In this document: positions 32,740 through 42,133 of the stretch, one piece after another
Numbering within the stretch: the stretch's first letter is position 1
Layout: each line of letters begins with the position of its first letter
From: Microbacterium sp. Se63.02b
GTDB taxonomy: Bacteria; Actinomycetota; Actinomycetes; Actinomycetales; Microbacteriaceae
DNA: 64,000 nucleotides
Direction: 5' to 3'
Assembly: GCF_014171575.1 (NCBI RefSeq)
Contig: NZ_CP050453.1
Location: 2,170,001 to 2,234,000 of the forward strand
The notes under the pieces: generated by a model
The model's database searches: none
Told to the model about the DNA's origin: nothing
What the model saw: the letters and a program-made list of their open reading frames with translations, nothing else
Made by a program: the position numbers and the translations under genes

Positions 32740-34075
32740 TCAGAGAAGCTCGAGGTTGTTCTTCAGCTCCAAGGGAGTGACCTGCCCGCGGTAGGCCTCC
32801 CACTCCTTGCGCTTGTTGAGCAGCACGTAGTTGAACACCTGCTCCCCGAGGGTCTCGGCGACGAGCTCCGACGCCTCCATGTACTCGAGAGCGTGGTCGA
32901 GGCTCGCAGGTAGAGCGGAGTAGCCCAGCGCACGGCGCTCGGCGTCGCTGAGCGCCCACACGTTGTCCTCGGCCTCGGGCGGGAGCTCGTAGCCCTCCTC
33001 GATGCCCTTGAGCCCTGCGGCGAGCATGAGCGCGTACGCGAGGTACGGGTTCGCTGCAGAGTCCAGTGCGCGGTACTCGACGCGGGAGGACTGTCCCTTG
33101 TTGGGCTTGTACATCGGCACCCGCACGAGCGCTGATCGATTGTTGTGGCCCCAGGTGACGAAACTCGGAGCCTCATCCCCGCCCCAGAGCCGCTTGTACG
33201 AGTTCACGAACTGGTTCGTGACCGCGGAGATCTCGTTCGCGTGCTTGAGGAGTCCGGCGATGAAGTGGCGTCCGGTCTTGGAGAGCTGGTACTTCGCTCC
33301 CTCCTCGTAGAACGCGTTCTGGTCGCCCTCGAAGAGCGACATGTGCGTGTGCATCCCGCTGCCGGGCTGCCCGCTGAGCGGCTTCGGCATGAACGTGGCA
33401 TAGACGCCCTGCTCGATCGCCACCTCCTTGATCACGGTGCGGAACGTCATGACGTTGTCGGCCGTCGTCAGCGCATCGGCGTACCGGAGGTCGATCTCGT
33501 TCTGTCCGGGTCCGCCCTCATGGTGGCTGAACTCGACCGAGATGCCGAGGTCTTCGAGCATGCGGACAGACCGACGGCGGAAGTCGTGGGCCGTGCCACC
33601 GGGCACGTTGTCGAAGTAGCCCGCCGAGTCGACGGGCACCGGGCCGTCGGGGCCGAACGACGAGGACTTCAGAAGGTAGAACTCGATCTCGGGATGCGTG
33701 TAGAACGTGAACCCGGCGTCTGCGGCTTTCGCCAGCGTGCGCTTGAGCACATGCCGCGGGGGCGACGGCCGGCTGGCCGTCCGGCGTCGTGAGGTCGCAG
33801 AACATGCGCGCTGTCGGGTCGATCTCGCCCCGCCACGGCAACGTCTGGAAGGTCGTCGGGTCCGGCTGCGCGAGGAGGTCGGACTCATACGTGCGCGTGA
33901 GCCCTTCGATCGCGGAGCCGTCGAACCCGATGCCCTCCGCGAACGCACCCTCCACCTCGGCAGGGGCGATCGCCACGGACTTGAGCGTTCCGATGACATC
34001 GGTGAACCACAGTCGCACGAACTTGACGCCGCGCTCCTCGATCGTGCGGAGGACGAAGTCCCTCTGCTTGTCCAT
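32740..34075 (-). CDS. glnA2: second glutamine synthetase (GlnA2-type, one indel)
   Basis: This glutamine-synthetase-fold enzyme (444 residues when corrected) begins MDKQRDFVLRTIEERGVKF, as in actinobacterial GlnA2. Motifs are GFDGSAIEGLTRTYESDL, HPEIEFYLL, FSHHEGGPGQNEIDLRY, MPKPLSGQPGSGMHTHMSLF and NPYLAYALMLAAG. The active-site set is intact, so ligase activity is likely. In relatives GlnA2 is a minor GS, and some paralogs use polyamines. The C-terminal LYELPPEE adenylylation motif of GlnA is replaced by GYELPPEAEDN. An extra base in the G run 33758-33762 breaks the frame; removing it reads AVAPRHVLKRTL. The gene order is small ORF, glnA2, glnE, lipid kinase. Confidence 0.9.
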
Positions 34076-34077
34076 GG

Positions 34078-34302
34078 CTACTCTGCGCCCCGGCCCTTTG
34101 CCTCGCCCTTGACGTCCCAGCCCTGTTCGACCGCCTCCTCCTCGGCCCAGGCGCGCGAGCGCTCCTTGAGCACCTCAGGAGCGCGGCGGGCCTCGGCCTC
34201 CGTGTCGAAGGGGCCGATCCGGTCGATGGAGGGCGAGATCATGCCGAACTCGACCTCGCCGGTCTCGGAGTTGTACCAGTACTTGTGGTCACCGTCAGAC
34301 AT
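34078..34302 (-). CDS. small actinobacterial protein upstream of glnA2 (SPOR-like)
   Basis: This 74-residue protein from MSDGDHKYWYNSETGEVEFG has a short Trp/Tyr-rich start, then GPFDTEAEARRAPEVLKERS, which resembles a truncated SPOR-like motif. The helical charged tail is AWAEEEAVEQGWDVKG. Such proteins are often annotated as SPOR-domain proteins in actinobacteria; function is unknown. The start at 34302 was preferred to the longer open frame. It ends 2 bases before the glnA2 ATG, so the two are cotranscribed and probably translationally coupled. It is divergent from ppgK. Confidence 0.72.
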   Translation of the reverse strand: MSDGDHKYWYNSETGEVEFGMISPSIDRIGPFDTEAEARRAPEVLKERSRAWAEEEAVEQGWDVKGEAKGRGAE

Positions 34303-34370
34303 GTCTGTCCCTTCTTCACGTGATGTCATCGATCCTACTGGCGTGCACCGTGGTCGCTAAGCTATCGGCC

Positions 34371-35117
34371 ATGGCAAAAGCGATCGGCGTCGACATCGGC
34401 GGCACGGGTATCAAAGCAGGAATCGTCGACCTCGAACACGGCACCATGGCCTCTGATCGGGTACGTGTCCCGACGCCGGAGGGCGCCGCACCGGAAGACG
34501 TGCTCATCGCCGTGCAGACGGTGCTGAAGACCCTCGACGTGCACGAGTCGACGCTGCCGCTGGGTGTCGCCTTCCCCGCGATCGTCAAGCGTGGGAAGAC
34601 CCTCTCCGCGGCGAACGTCTCGAAGGAGTGGATCGACTTCGACGCCGAGCGGTTCTTCCGCGACGGCCTCGGCCGCAACATCGTGTTCGTGAACGACGCC
34701 GATGCCGCCGGTGTCGCCGAGGCCCGCCATGGTGCCGCCCGCGACGTGCTCGGCTTCACCCTGCTGACCACGCTCGGCACGGGTATCGGCTCGGCATTCC
34801 TGTACGACGGCGTGCTGCTGCCGAACACCGAGCTCGGCCATCTCAACTTCCGCGAGTACGAGTCCGTCGAGACCTATGCCGCGACGTCCGCACGTGAGCG
34901 CGAGAACCTCAGCTGGGAGGCGTGGGCGGAACGCCTGCAGGCTTTCTACTCGCACATCGAGTTCCTCTTCAGCCCCGACCTCTTCGTGGTCGGCGGCGGT
35001 GTGTCGAAGAACGCGGGAGACTTCCTGCCGCTCCTCGACCTCAAGACCCCGATCGTCCCGGCCATCCACCGCAACAACTCGGGAATCATCGGCGCGGCCT
35101 CGCTCGCCGGGGACTGA
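34371..35117 (+). CDS. ppgK: polyphosphate glucokinase (ROK family)
   Basis: This enzyme phosphorylates glucose to glucose-6-phosphate with polyphosphate (or ATP), a typical actinobacterial glucokinase of 248 residues. It begins MAKAIGVDIGGTGIKAGIV, with the phosphate-binding DIGGT. It has GVAFPAIVKRGKTLSAANVSKEW, the catalytic Asp region VNDADAAGVAEARHG, LTTLGTGIGSAFLYDG, ELGHLNFREYESVE and DLFVVGGGVSKN. The longer frame to 34320 is not used. It ends just before a terminator shared with rnpB on the opposite strand. Confidence 0.94.
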   Translation: MAKAIGVDIGGTGIKAGIVDLEHGTMASDRVRVPTPEGAAPEDVLIAVQTVLKTLDVHESTLPLGVAFPAIVKRGKTLSAANVSKEWIDFDAERFFRDGLGRNIVFVNDADAAGVAEARHGAARDVLGFTLLTTLGTGIGSAFLYDGVLLPNTELGHLNFREYESVETYAATSARERENLSWEAWAERLQAFYSHIEFLFSPDLFVVGGGVSKNAGDFLPLLDLKTPIVPAIHRNNSGIIGAASLAGD

Positions 35118-35138
35118 CCCTCGCCCACTCCGACGACG

Positions 35139-35175
35139 CGAAGGACCCGATGACTCGTCGTCATCGGGTCCTTCG
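35139..35175. terminator. bidirectional terminator between ppgK and rnpB
   Basis: Perfect 15-base arms (35139-35153 and 35161-35175) enclose a 7-base loop. It is followed on the plus strand by TTTCG. It lies between the ppgK stop (35117) and the 3' end of rnpB (35187). Confidence 0.85.
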
Positions 35176-35186
35176 TTTCGTGTGAG

Positions 35187-35549
35187 GCGAATGGGCCGAC
35201 CTGTACGCCGGGTTCTGTTCCGGGGTTCTTCGCCCCTTCGACGGCCATCTCTCTCGGCGACACGTTGCCGTGGCACTCTAGCGGTCTACCCGAGGACTCG
35301 GCGAGCCGCGTCAACATCCTCTGTCTGACCTTGCTCCGGACGAGGTTTACCTGGCGGGCCATGTCACCATGGCCCCCGGTGGTCTCTTACACCACCCTTT
35401 CACCCTTACCCCTTGCGGGGCGGTCTGCTCTCTGTGGCACTTTCTCGCGGATTGCTCCGGGTGGGCGTTACCCACCGTCCTGCCCTGAGGAGCCCGGACG
35501 TTCCTCGGTGCGGTCTCCCGCAACGCGGCCGTCCAGTCGACCCATTCGC
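35187..35549 (-). ncRNA. rnpB: RNase P RNA (type A)
   Basis: This is the catalytic RNA of RNase P, which matures tRNA 5' ends. Reading the minus strand, the 5' end GCGAATGGG pairs exactly with the 3' end CCCATTCGC to form helix P1, which sets the ends at 35549 and 35187. Conserved cores are visible: GAGGAACGTCCGGGCTCC (CR I), AAGGGTGAAAGGGTG and GTAAGAGACCACC (CR II/III region), GCCAGGTAAACC, and ACAGAACCCGGCGTACAGG near the 3' end. The roughly 363-base length is normal for actinobacteria. It lies 38 bases downstream of the polymerase gene. Confidence 0.95.
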
Positions 35550-35586
35550 ATGTCCATTCTACGTTCTCCGGCCCGACGGTCTGCGG

Positions 35587-37286
35587 CTACTTCTCCGCCG
35601 ACTCCGCGATACGCAGATCGAGGGGCACATCGATCGGGAACGAGCCGAACAACCGCGTCGTCGCCGTGGCAGCGGCCTCTTTCACGGCCGTCGCCGCCGA
35701 CTCCGCATGTTCGAGCGGGACGTGCAGGATGACCTCGTCGTGCAGGAAGAACGCCAGATGAGGCACCCGCGCGAACGGCCCCGATGCCGGTGCCTCCCCG
35801 AACACCTCCGGGAGCTGCTGCAGGCGGTGTCGGATCTCGGCGAGCCAGATCAGAGACCACTCCGCGGCAGTGCCCTGCACCACGAAGTTCCTGGTGAAGC
35901 GTCCCCAGTCTCGGGCTCGACGACGAGCAAGAGCCACCACCGCGGGGTCGGCGTCCGCTCCCGTCGCGTCGGACTGCAGTCGCATCCACTCCACAGACGG
36001 GCGCGGGGAGGATCTGCCGAGCCAGGTGGACACGATCCCGCCGTCCTCCCCCGTCCGCGCGGCGGCGTCGACCAGAGCCATCGCCCGCGGATACACCTTT
36101 CGCAGACGCGGGACGAGCCGCCCGCTGTCGCCGGTCGTCGCGCCGTACATCGCACCGAGAACGGCGTATTTCGCCTCCTCCCTGGAGGCGACCGCGCCGG
36201 AGGCCACCACTCCGGCGTATAGATCGCGGCCTCGCGCAGCCTGGGCCATCGCCTCGTCGGCAGCCATCGCGGCCAACATCCGTGGTTCAAGCTGAGCCAC
36301 GTCGGCGACGACCAGCGTCCATCCGGGATCGGCACGCACGGCAGGGCGCAGACTGCGCGGCAGTTGAAGCGCGCCACCACCCGCAGACGCCCATCGCCCG
36401 GTCACAACGCCGCCGGGGATGTAGACGGGACGGAACCTTCCGTCGTGCACCCACTCGGCGAGCCAGGCCCAGCCGTTGGCGCTGAGCAGTCGGGAGAGCT
36501 TCTTGTAGGCGAGCAGAGGCTCGATGGCCGGATGATCATGTTCGGCCAGCTCCCACCGGCTCGTGGACTCGACATCGACCCCGACGCGATGCAGCGCCCT
36601 GAGCAGCTTCTGCTGACTGTCGAGATGGAGCGTGGCGTCGCCCAGCTGCTGCCGTACCTGGTCGCCGAGTGCGACCATCCGGCTCGGCAGCCCTCCTGCG
36701 ATCGGCCGGATGCCGAGCGTCTCGGTCAAGATCGCATCGTGCACGCGCTCGTCCCACGGCAGCCCGGCCACGCGCATCTCCTCGGCGATGAGTCCCCCTG
36801 CCGATTCAGCGGCGCACAGCAGCGTGAGACGTCCGTCCGGCGCCGTGGCGATCACGCGGCGCTGAGCACGATACTGCTCGAGCGTCGCGGCGATCGTGTC
36901 TTCGCCGCTCTCCACCTCGAAGGCGTCGAACAGCGACGGCGCCGAGACCGTGGACTCGCGCCGTTCCCACGCCGCGGATCCGGGGAGTGGGGATGCCACC
37001 GCGGCGGTGTCGCGCAGGATGGCGTGGCACAGCACCAGATCATGGCTGCGACGGACGCGCACCCCTCAGCGAGCAAGGTGGCGTAGGTCTCGGAGGCCGT
37101 GCGGATGATCCACCGCGGGGCGTCGCTCACCTCGATCGACGCCACCCATTCGGCGAGGCCATCCGATCGCAGCAGGGTGCGCCCGGACTCTTCGTCTTCG
37201 CCGTCGAGCTCGATCGCGACGTAGTCCTGCGGACCGACCGAGAGGAGCACGATGCGCCGCTCGACAGGCGACGCCGGCGCCGTCAT
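35587..37286 (-). CDS. family A DNA polymerase (Pol I-like, without 5' nuclease; one indel)
   Basis: This is an actinobacterial Pol I-like protein, often labelled bifunctional 3'-5' exonuclease/DNA polymerase. It lacks the FEN-type 5' nuclease of PolA. The polymerase core shows motif A VVADVAQLEPRMLAAMA, motif B REEAKYAVLGAMYG and motif C FFLHDEVILHV. The N-terminal exonuclease-like part begins MTAPASPVERRIVLLSVG, and its catalytic acids are not obvious. One base is missing in the C run 37062-37065: correction reads LLAEGVRVRRSHDL and gives 566 residues. It lies 22 bases downstream of the zinc-ribbon gene on the same strand. Its role is probably gap filling or repair. Confidence 0.83.
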
Positions 37287-37308
37287 CTCCGGTGCGCGCG
37301 GATCGGGC

Positions 37309-38043
37309 TCACGCGAGACCGGACTCCTCGGTGCGCACGAGGATGCACCCACACTCGGGGCACGAGACGACGAGGTCGTCCGCGGCCCGTCGGATGTCGT
37401 TCAGGTCAGTGCTGGGAAGCACGATGCGGCAGCCTTCGCAGGTCCCCCGCGTGAGGAGCGCCGCGCCCGCGCTGTTCGCCGCACGGCGGGTGTACTCGGC
37501 CAGCAGCTGCGGCGACACGCCTTCGGCGACGGCAGCGCGGTCGCGCGCCAGTTGCGCACCCAGCTCGGTCGCCGCGGCGACGTCGGCCTTCGCCTGTGCG
37601 GTGAGGGCCGTCCCCTCCTCCGTGGTCGTCTGCAGCAGAGCCTGCTGAGCGGCGACGGCCGCTTCCGCTTCTTCCAGGCGACCCATGACATCGAGCTCGG
37701 CGTCTTCGAGGTCGCTCTGACGCTTGGCGAGGCTCGCGAGTTCGTGCTCGAGCGCCTGCGCATCCTTGGGGCTGGTGGCGGTGGCGAGGCGCTCGGCGTC
37801 GCGGTTGCGACGCTGCTCGACGAGAGCCACATCGGACTCGAGCCGCGTGAGTTCGGTGCGGACGTCGTCGCGGGTGCCCGTGAGCGCGGTGAGTTCGCGG
37901 AGCTGGTCCTGACGGATGGCGACGAGCTCGGTGATCCGCCCCGCCTGGCTCGGCTTCGTGCGGGCGCGCTCGGCCTGCGCGATGCGTCGATCGAGGTCGG
38001 CGATGTCGAGCAGGGTGCGCTGGTTCTCGGGGCTGGCGTTCAC
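37309..38043 (-). CDS. C4-type zinc ribbon, coiled-coil protein
   Basis: This 244-residue protein has a long N-terminal coiled coil (about 1-170, with heptad-rich LLDIADLDRRIAQAERA and ALEHELASLAKRQSDLED). A C-terminal zinc ribbon has the ligand pairs CEGC and CPEC (PF02591-like). Members commonly sit next to Nif3/YbgI genes or RNase HI genes and have been proposed to bind nucleic acid; function is not established. Here the downstream gene is the Pol I-like polymerase, which supports a DNA-related job. Its start has an upstream in-frame stop close by. Confidence 0.86.
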   Translation of the reverse strand: MNASPENQRTLLDIADLDRRIAQAERARTKPSQAGRITELVAIRQDQLRELTALTGTRDDVRTELTRLESDVALVEQRRNRDAERLATATSPKDAQALEHELASLAKRQSDLEDAELDVMGRLEEAEAAVAAQQALLQTTTEEGTALTAQAKADVAAATELGAQLARDRAAVAEGVSPQLLAEYTRRAANSAGAALLTRGTCEGCRIVLPSTDLNDIRRAADDLVVSCPECGCILVRTEESGLA

Positions 38044-38079
38044 GCTCTCAAATCTAGTCGCTGCGACGACATCCGCCCA

Positions 38080-38502
38080 TCAGCTCACGTCGCCGTCGAC
38101 GTAGTACCACTGCCGATCCTCTCTGACGAAGCGACTGCGCTCATGCAACGCGCCTCGCTGCGTACCCTGCCGCCAGAACGCTTCGAACTCCACGATGCCG
38201 TCGCGGTCGAACGGACCGCCGGCATGCCGATCGAGGATCACGAGTCGACGCCACTCCATGTCGGGTTCGAAATCGACGGTGCGCGGCCGCGTCGAGCCGT
38301 GCCAGGTGCGAACGAGATGCGCCGCGTCGCGGAGGCCGAAGGCCGTGAAACGGGAACGCATGAGCCGCTCGGCCGTCGAGGCGGGCGCCCCCTGGAGCAA
38401 CGGCCCGCAGCATCCGCCGAAGATGTCGCCCGACCCGCATGGGCACCGCGCCGAATCGTCGATCACGACGTCATCCGCCGCCATCTCCGCGTCCGCTGTC
38501 AT
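38080..38502 (-). CDS. YchJ/UPF0225-type SEC-C protein
   Basis: This 140-residue protein has an N-terminal SEC-C zinc motif, CPCGSGDIFGGCCGP, and an NTF2-like domain. Landmarks are ERLMRSRFTAFGLRDAAHLVRTWH and FEAFWRQGTQRGALHERSRFVRE, which match the YchJ family. Zinc binding by the Cys cluster is expected; function is unknown. The start MTADAEMAADDVV at 38502 is selected from a much longer open frame whose remainder is antisense to the aldo/keto reductase. It is upstream of the zinc-ribbon gene on the same strand. Confidence 0.86.
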   Translation of the reverse strand: MTADAEMAADDVVIDDSARCPCGSGDIFGGCCGPLLQGAPASTAERLMRSRFTAFGLRDAAHLVRTWHGSTRPRTVDFEPDMEWRRLVILDRHAGGPFDRDGIVEFEAFWRQGTQRGALHERSRFVREDRQWYYVDGDVS

Positions 38503-38544
38503 CCCCTCAGCGTACGCTCGAGGAAACGCCCCGAAGGAGTCACG

Positions 38545-39384
38545 ATGACCACTGTCCCCACCTTCACCGCCCACAACGGCTTCGCGCTGCCGGCGATCGG
38601 TCTCGGCACGTACGGCCTCAACGGCGATGCAGGAGCCGCCGCCGTGACCCGCGGGATCGCGGCGGGTTACCGGCTCGTCGACACCGCGTTCAACTACGAG
38701 AACGAGGGGTCCGTCGGACGCGGAGTCGCCGCCTCCGATGTGGATCGCGCGGAGATCATCGTCACGACGAAGCTCCCGGGCCGCCACCACCCGACGGCCA
38801 AGGCGCGCACCAGCATCGAGGAGAGCCGCTCGCGTCTCGGTCTGGACGCCACCGATCTGCACCTGATCCACTGGCCGAACCCGAGCCAGGACGAGTACGT
38901 GCAGGCATGGGCGGCGCTGGTCGACGCGCAGGCCCGCGGCGTCGTCCGGCAGATCGGAGTCTCCAATTTCCTGCCCGAGCACCTGGAGCGCATCGAGCAG
39001 GAGACGGGCGTGCGACCGGTGCTCAACCAGATCGAGGTGCATCCGTTCTTCCCCCAGGAGGAGCAGCTCGCGTACCACCGCGAGCACGGCATCCTCACGG
39101 AAGCGTGGAGCCCGCTCGGTCGGGCGAAGGAACTGCTCGACGAAGCGGTGATCCGCGAGATCGCGTCCGCGCACGACGCCACCCCTGCTCAGACGGTCCT
39201 CGCGTGGCATGTCGCGCGCGGCACGGTCTCGATCCCGAAGGCGTCCTCGCTCGAGCACCAGATGGCGAACCTCGCGGCGGCCGAGATCGCGCTGGACGAT
39301 GCCGAGGTGACCGCGATCACCGCGCTCGGACGGCCGGACGGTCGCCTGTTCGGCGCCGACCCGCGCACCCACGAGGAGTCCTGA
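38545..39384 (+). CDS. aldo/keto reductase
   Basis: This 279-residue NADPH-dependent aldehyde/ketone reductase of the AKR5-like group has a TIM-barrel fold. Catalytic residues are visible: Asp in RLVDTAFNYENE with the Tyr, Lys in VTTKLPGRHH, and His in LHLIHWPNP. NADPH-binding parts are GVSNFLPEHLERI, VLNQIEVHPFFPQEE, EAWSPLGRAKELL and SIPKASSLEHQMANL. A GAAGGAG ribosome binding site precedes the ATG. The physiological substrate cannot be told; diketo-gluconate or methylglyoxal-type substrates are typical. Confidence 0.92.
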   Translation: MTTVPTFTAHNGFALPAIGLGTYGLNGDAGAAAVTRGIAAGYRLVDTAFNYENEGSVGRGVAASDVDRAEIIVTTKLPGRHHPTAKARTSIEESRSRLGLDATDLHLIHWPNPSQDEYVQAWAALVDAQARGVVRQIGVSNFLPEHLERIEQETGVRPVLNQIEVHPFFPQEEQLAYHREHGILTEAWSPLGRAKELLDEAVIREIASAHDATPAQTVLAWHVARGTVSIPKASSLEHQMANLAAAEIALDDAEVTAITALGRPDGRLFGADPRTHEES

Positions 39385-39390
39385 GGTCGG

Positions 39391-40227
39391 TCAGATCCGC
39401 TGCGTCCCCAGCACGCGCAGGAACTCGAGCTTGCCGGCGGCCTCGCTTCCCGGGGCCGCCGTGAGAACGACCAGCGCTTGGGACTCATCCTCGGTGAAGA
39501 GCGCCTGACAGTCGACCTCGATCTCGCCGAGCTCAGGATGCACCATCACCTTGTGCTGCTCGAACCGGCGGCTCACCTCGTGCGCCTCCCACAGCCCCAC
39601 GAACTCAGGGCTGCGGGCGGAGAGTTCCGCGACGATCTCCCCTGCCCGCGACCGCGCTCCCATGATCCCGTGAGCCGCCCGAAGCGACCCCACCAAGGAA
39701 CGGGACTGGCGGGCATGATCGACCTCCCGGTACCGTCGTCGTTCCTCCTCCGGGTGGGCGAACCACCGGTAGATCCCGCTGCGGTCGAAGCCGACGAGGC
39801 CACTCGCATCGCCGATGAGGGCTCGCGAGGCGTCGTTCTGCACCAGCACCTCGTCGAGGAGCGAGACGACGAACGCCGGAGTGTCATGCAATCGGTCGAG
39901 CACGCGCAGGATCCCAGGGCGCACGTACTCGGTGGCGTGCGCTCGGTCGGGGGCGCTGTGCCCGCAGAGTCGGAACAGGTAGTCGCGTTCGTCCTCGGTC
40001 AGCCGCAGCGCCCTGGCCAGAGCGGCGAGGATCTGCACGCTGGGCTGCGGTCCGCGTCGCTGTTCGAGGCGCGTGTAGTAGTCCGTCGACATCATCGCCA
40101 GCTGCGCGACCTCCTCGCGACGCAGTCCGGCGGTACGCCTCCTGGCCCCTGCCGCGAGCCCGACGTCCGCGGGCGTCAGGGCCTCACGCCGACGGAGGAG
40201 GAATTCGGCCAGAGCGTCACGATCCAC
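39391..40227 (-). CDS. XRE-family regulator with MmyB-like ligand domain
   Basis: This 278-residue transcription factor has an N-terminal helix-turn-helix (about 1-80: FLLRRREALTPADVGL, RTAGLRREEVAQLAMMSTDYYTRLEQ) and a C-terminal MmyB-like PAS-type domain (PF17765; FVVSLLDEVLVQNDASRALIG, GIYRWFAHPEEERRRY). This class often represses a divergent oxidoreductase gene, and a short-chain dehydrogenase starts 100 bases away on the other strand. The GTG at 40227 is chosen because family members begin near the DRDALAEFL sequence. The ligand is unknown. Confidence 0.9.
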   Translation of the reverse strand: MDRDALAEFLLRRREALTPADVGLAAGARRRTAGLRREEVAQLAMMSTDYYTRLEQRRGPQPSVQILAALARALRLTEDERDYLFRLCGHSAPDRAHATEYVRPGILRVLDRLHDTPAFVVSLLDEVLVQNDASRALIGDASGLVGFDRSGIYRWFAHPEEERRRYREVDHARQSRSLVGSLRAAHGIMGARSRAGEIVAELSARSPEFVGLWEAHEVSRRFEQHKVMVHPELGEIEVDCQALFTEDESQALVVLTAAPGSEAAGKLEFLRVLGTQRI

Positions 40228-40327
40228 CCCTGCAGTATGCCCCGATGCGGACGACCGAACCAGGGACGCTCGCTCCGTGGATGAGTGCTCTCTGGAGCTG
40301 TTCCGACTGCCCGGCGAGGCTGAACCC

Positions 40328-41092
40328 ATGAACATCAGCGGAAACACCATCTTCATCCCCGGCGCGACCAGCGGTATCGGTCTCGCACTCGCGCTGCGGC
40401 TCCGCGACCGGGGCAACACCGTGATCGTCGGGGGCCGTCGGGAGGAGCGGCTCACGGCCATCGCCGCCGAGCATCCCGGTCTCCACACCGTGCGCATCGA
40501 CACGACCGATCCCCGCAGCATCGACGAGGCGACCCGCACGGTGCTCACCGCGCACCCGGCTGTGAACGTGCTCATCACGATGGCGGGTGTGATGCGTGCC
40601 GAGGACTGGACCATCCGCGACGGATTCCTCACGACCGCGGAAGAGACCGTCACGACGAACATCCTCGGTCCGATCCGACTCATCGCCGCCTTCATCGAGC
40701 ATCTGCGCGCGCAGCCCGACGCCACGATCATGACGGTCTCGTCCGGGCTCGCCTTCGCCCCGCTCCGGGTGACGCCGACGTACAACGCCAGCAAGGCGGC
40801 GATCCACATGCTCAGCGAGTCGTTGCGATTGCAGCTGTCGGAGACGAACGTCTCCGTGCTCGAACTGGAACCGCCCGCCGTGCGCACGCCGCTCATGCCG
40901 GGACACGAGGTGAACGAAGCGGCGATGCCGCTGGATGAGTTCATCGACGAGGTGATGGCCCTGATCGAGTCGCAGCCGGATGCCACCGAGATCCAGGTGG
41001 AGCGGGTGAAGTTCCTCCGCTACGGCGAGGCACGCGGCGACTACGAGCAGGTCGTCGCCACGCTCAACCGCACCGACCCCCACGGGCGCTGA
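40328..41092 (+). CDS. short-chain dehydrogenase/reductase (DltE-like)
   Basis: This 254-residue classical SDR has the cofactor motif IFIPGATSGIGLALALRL with GGRREERL favouring NADP. MAGVMRAEDW follows, then the catalytic Ser in MTVSSGLAFAPL and the YNASKAAIH Tyr-Lys pair. It resembles proteins annotated DltE, although no D-alanylation genes are present. The longer frame to 40277 is less likely, because ATG 40328 begins the Rossmann strand at the usual distance. It is divergent from the MmyB-type regulator, its probable controller. Confidence 0.9.
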   Translation: MNISGNTIFIPGATSGIGLALALRLRDRGNTVIVGGRREERLTAIAAEHPGLHTVRIDTTDPRSIDEATRTVLTAHPAVNVLITMAGVMRAEDWTIRDGFLTTAEETVTTNILGPIRLIAAFIEHLRAQPDATIMTVSSGLAFAPLRVTPTYNASKAAIHMLSESLRLQLSETNVSVLELEPPAVRTPLMPGHEVNEAAMPLDEFIDEVMALIESQPDATEIQVERVKFLRYGEARGDYEQVVATLNRTDPHGR

Positions 41093-41125
41093 CTTCCATG
41101 ACAGCGGATCCGCATCGGTGGTCGA

Positions 41126-42079
41126 TCAACGCCGGAGCGATGCCGCCGCTGCCGTGAGCGCGTCCGCGGACTGCCGCAGCAGCGCCAGCTCCTGGTCGGA
41201 GAAGGACGTGTTCCGAATCGGCACCGCGCCCTGTGCGCTCACGATCGACGGCACGGAGAGCGCGACACCGTCGAGTCCGTGGAAGTCGCGCAGCACGGTG
41301 CTCACGGGCATCACGGCGTGCTCGTCGCCGAGGATCGCCTCCACGATGCGGGCGCTCGACAGGCCGATCGCATAGTTGGTCGCCCCCTTGCCGAGGATGA
41401 CCTTGTAGGCGGCGTCACGCACGTCGACGGCGATGTCGTCCAACTCGTCGAGCGTGAAGCGCGGGTGCCCCGGTGTCTCCCACTCCAGGATCGGCACCGT
41501 GCCGATCGTCGCGCGCGACCACAGCGGGAACTCCGTGTCGCCGTGCTCCCCGACGATGTAGGCGTGGACACTCGCCGTCGACACGCCGGCACGCTCGCCC
41601 AGCTTCCACCGCAGCCGGGAGGTGTCGAGCACGGTACCGGAGGCGAAGATCCGCTCCGGGGGGAGACCGGTCTCCTCCTGCGCGATCACCGTGAGGACAT
41701 CGCACGGGTTCGTGACGATCACGTACACCGCGTTCGGGGCAACCTCGAGCAGCTGCGGCATCATGCCGCGGATGATGCCCGCGTTGACCTCGGCGAGCTC
41801 GATGCGCGTCTGACCCGGCTTCTGCTTCGCGCCCGCGGTGATCACCACGACGTGCGAGCCTGCTGCCACCGCGATGTCACTGCCGCCGACGATGTCGCTC
41901 GAGCCGGTGAACTGGGTGCCGTGGGCGAGGTCGAGCACCTCGGCGTCGACCTTCTCGGTCGCGATGTCGTACAGCGCGACGTGGCGGGCGGAACCGCGGA
42001 TCAGCGCGGCGTACGCGACGCTCGAACCGACGCTTCCCGCACCGACGACCGTGAGCTTCGAGTTCTCGATGATCTCCAT
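41126..42079 (-). CDS. ldh: L-lactate dehydrogenase
   Basis: This enzyme interconverts pyruvate and L-lactate with NADH; it is 317 residues. It has the Rossmann motif [16 protein letters not shown], the Asp after it (LYDIA), [11 protein letters not shown] with the substrate Gln and Arg typical of LDH rather than malate dehydrogenase, [24 protein letters not shown] and the catalytic His in [12 protein letters not shown]. The start is preceded by a stop close upstream. It is a single gene between the SDR and epimerase genes. Confidence 0.94.
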   Translation of the reverse strand: MEIIENSKLTVVGAGSVGSSVAYAALIRGSARHVALYDIATEKVDAEVLDLAHGTQFTGSSDIVGGSDIAVAAGSHVVVITAGAKQKPGQTRIELAEVNAGIIRGMMPQLLEVAPNAVYVIVTNPCDVLTVIAQEETGLPPERIFASGTVLDTSRLRWKLGERAGVSTASVHAYIVGEHGDTEFPLWSRATIGTVPILEWETPGHPRFTLDELDDIAVDVRDAAYKVILGKGATNYAIGLSSARIVEAILGDEHAVMPVSTVLRDFHGLDGVALSVPSIVSAQGAVPIRNTSFSDQELALLRQSADALTAAAASLRR

Positions 42080-42133
42080 GCGCTCAGTCTCGCAGCGGGG
42101 CGGATGATCCGGGAGGGGCGGAGACCGTGATTT

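Noticed and set aside
37252..38544. Upstream part of a 710-codon frame that ends in the aldo/keto reductase
   Set aside because: It runs antisense to the zinc-ribbon and YchJ-type genes; the reductase starts at 38545 with a good ribosome binding site.
40328..41092. dltE of a D-alanylation operon
   Set aside because: The protein is a general SDR and no dltA-D genes are present.
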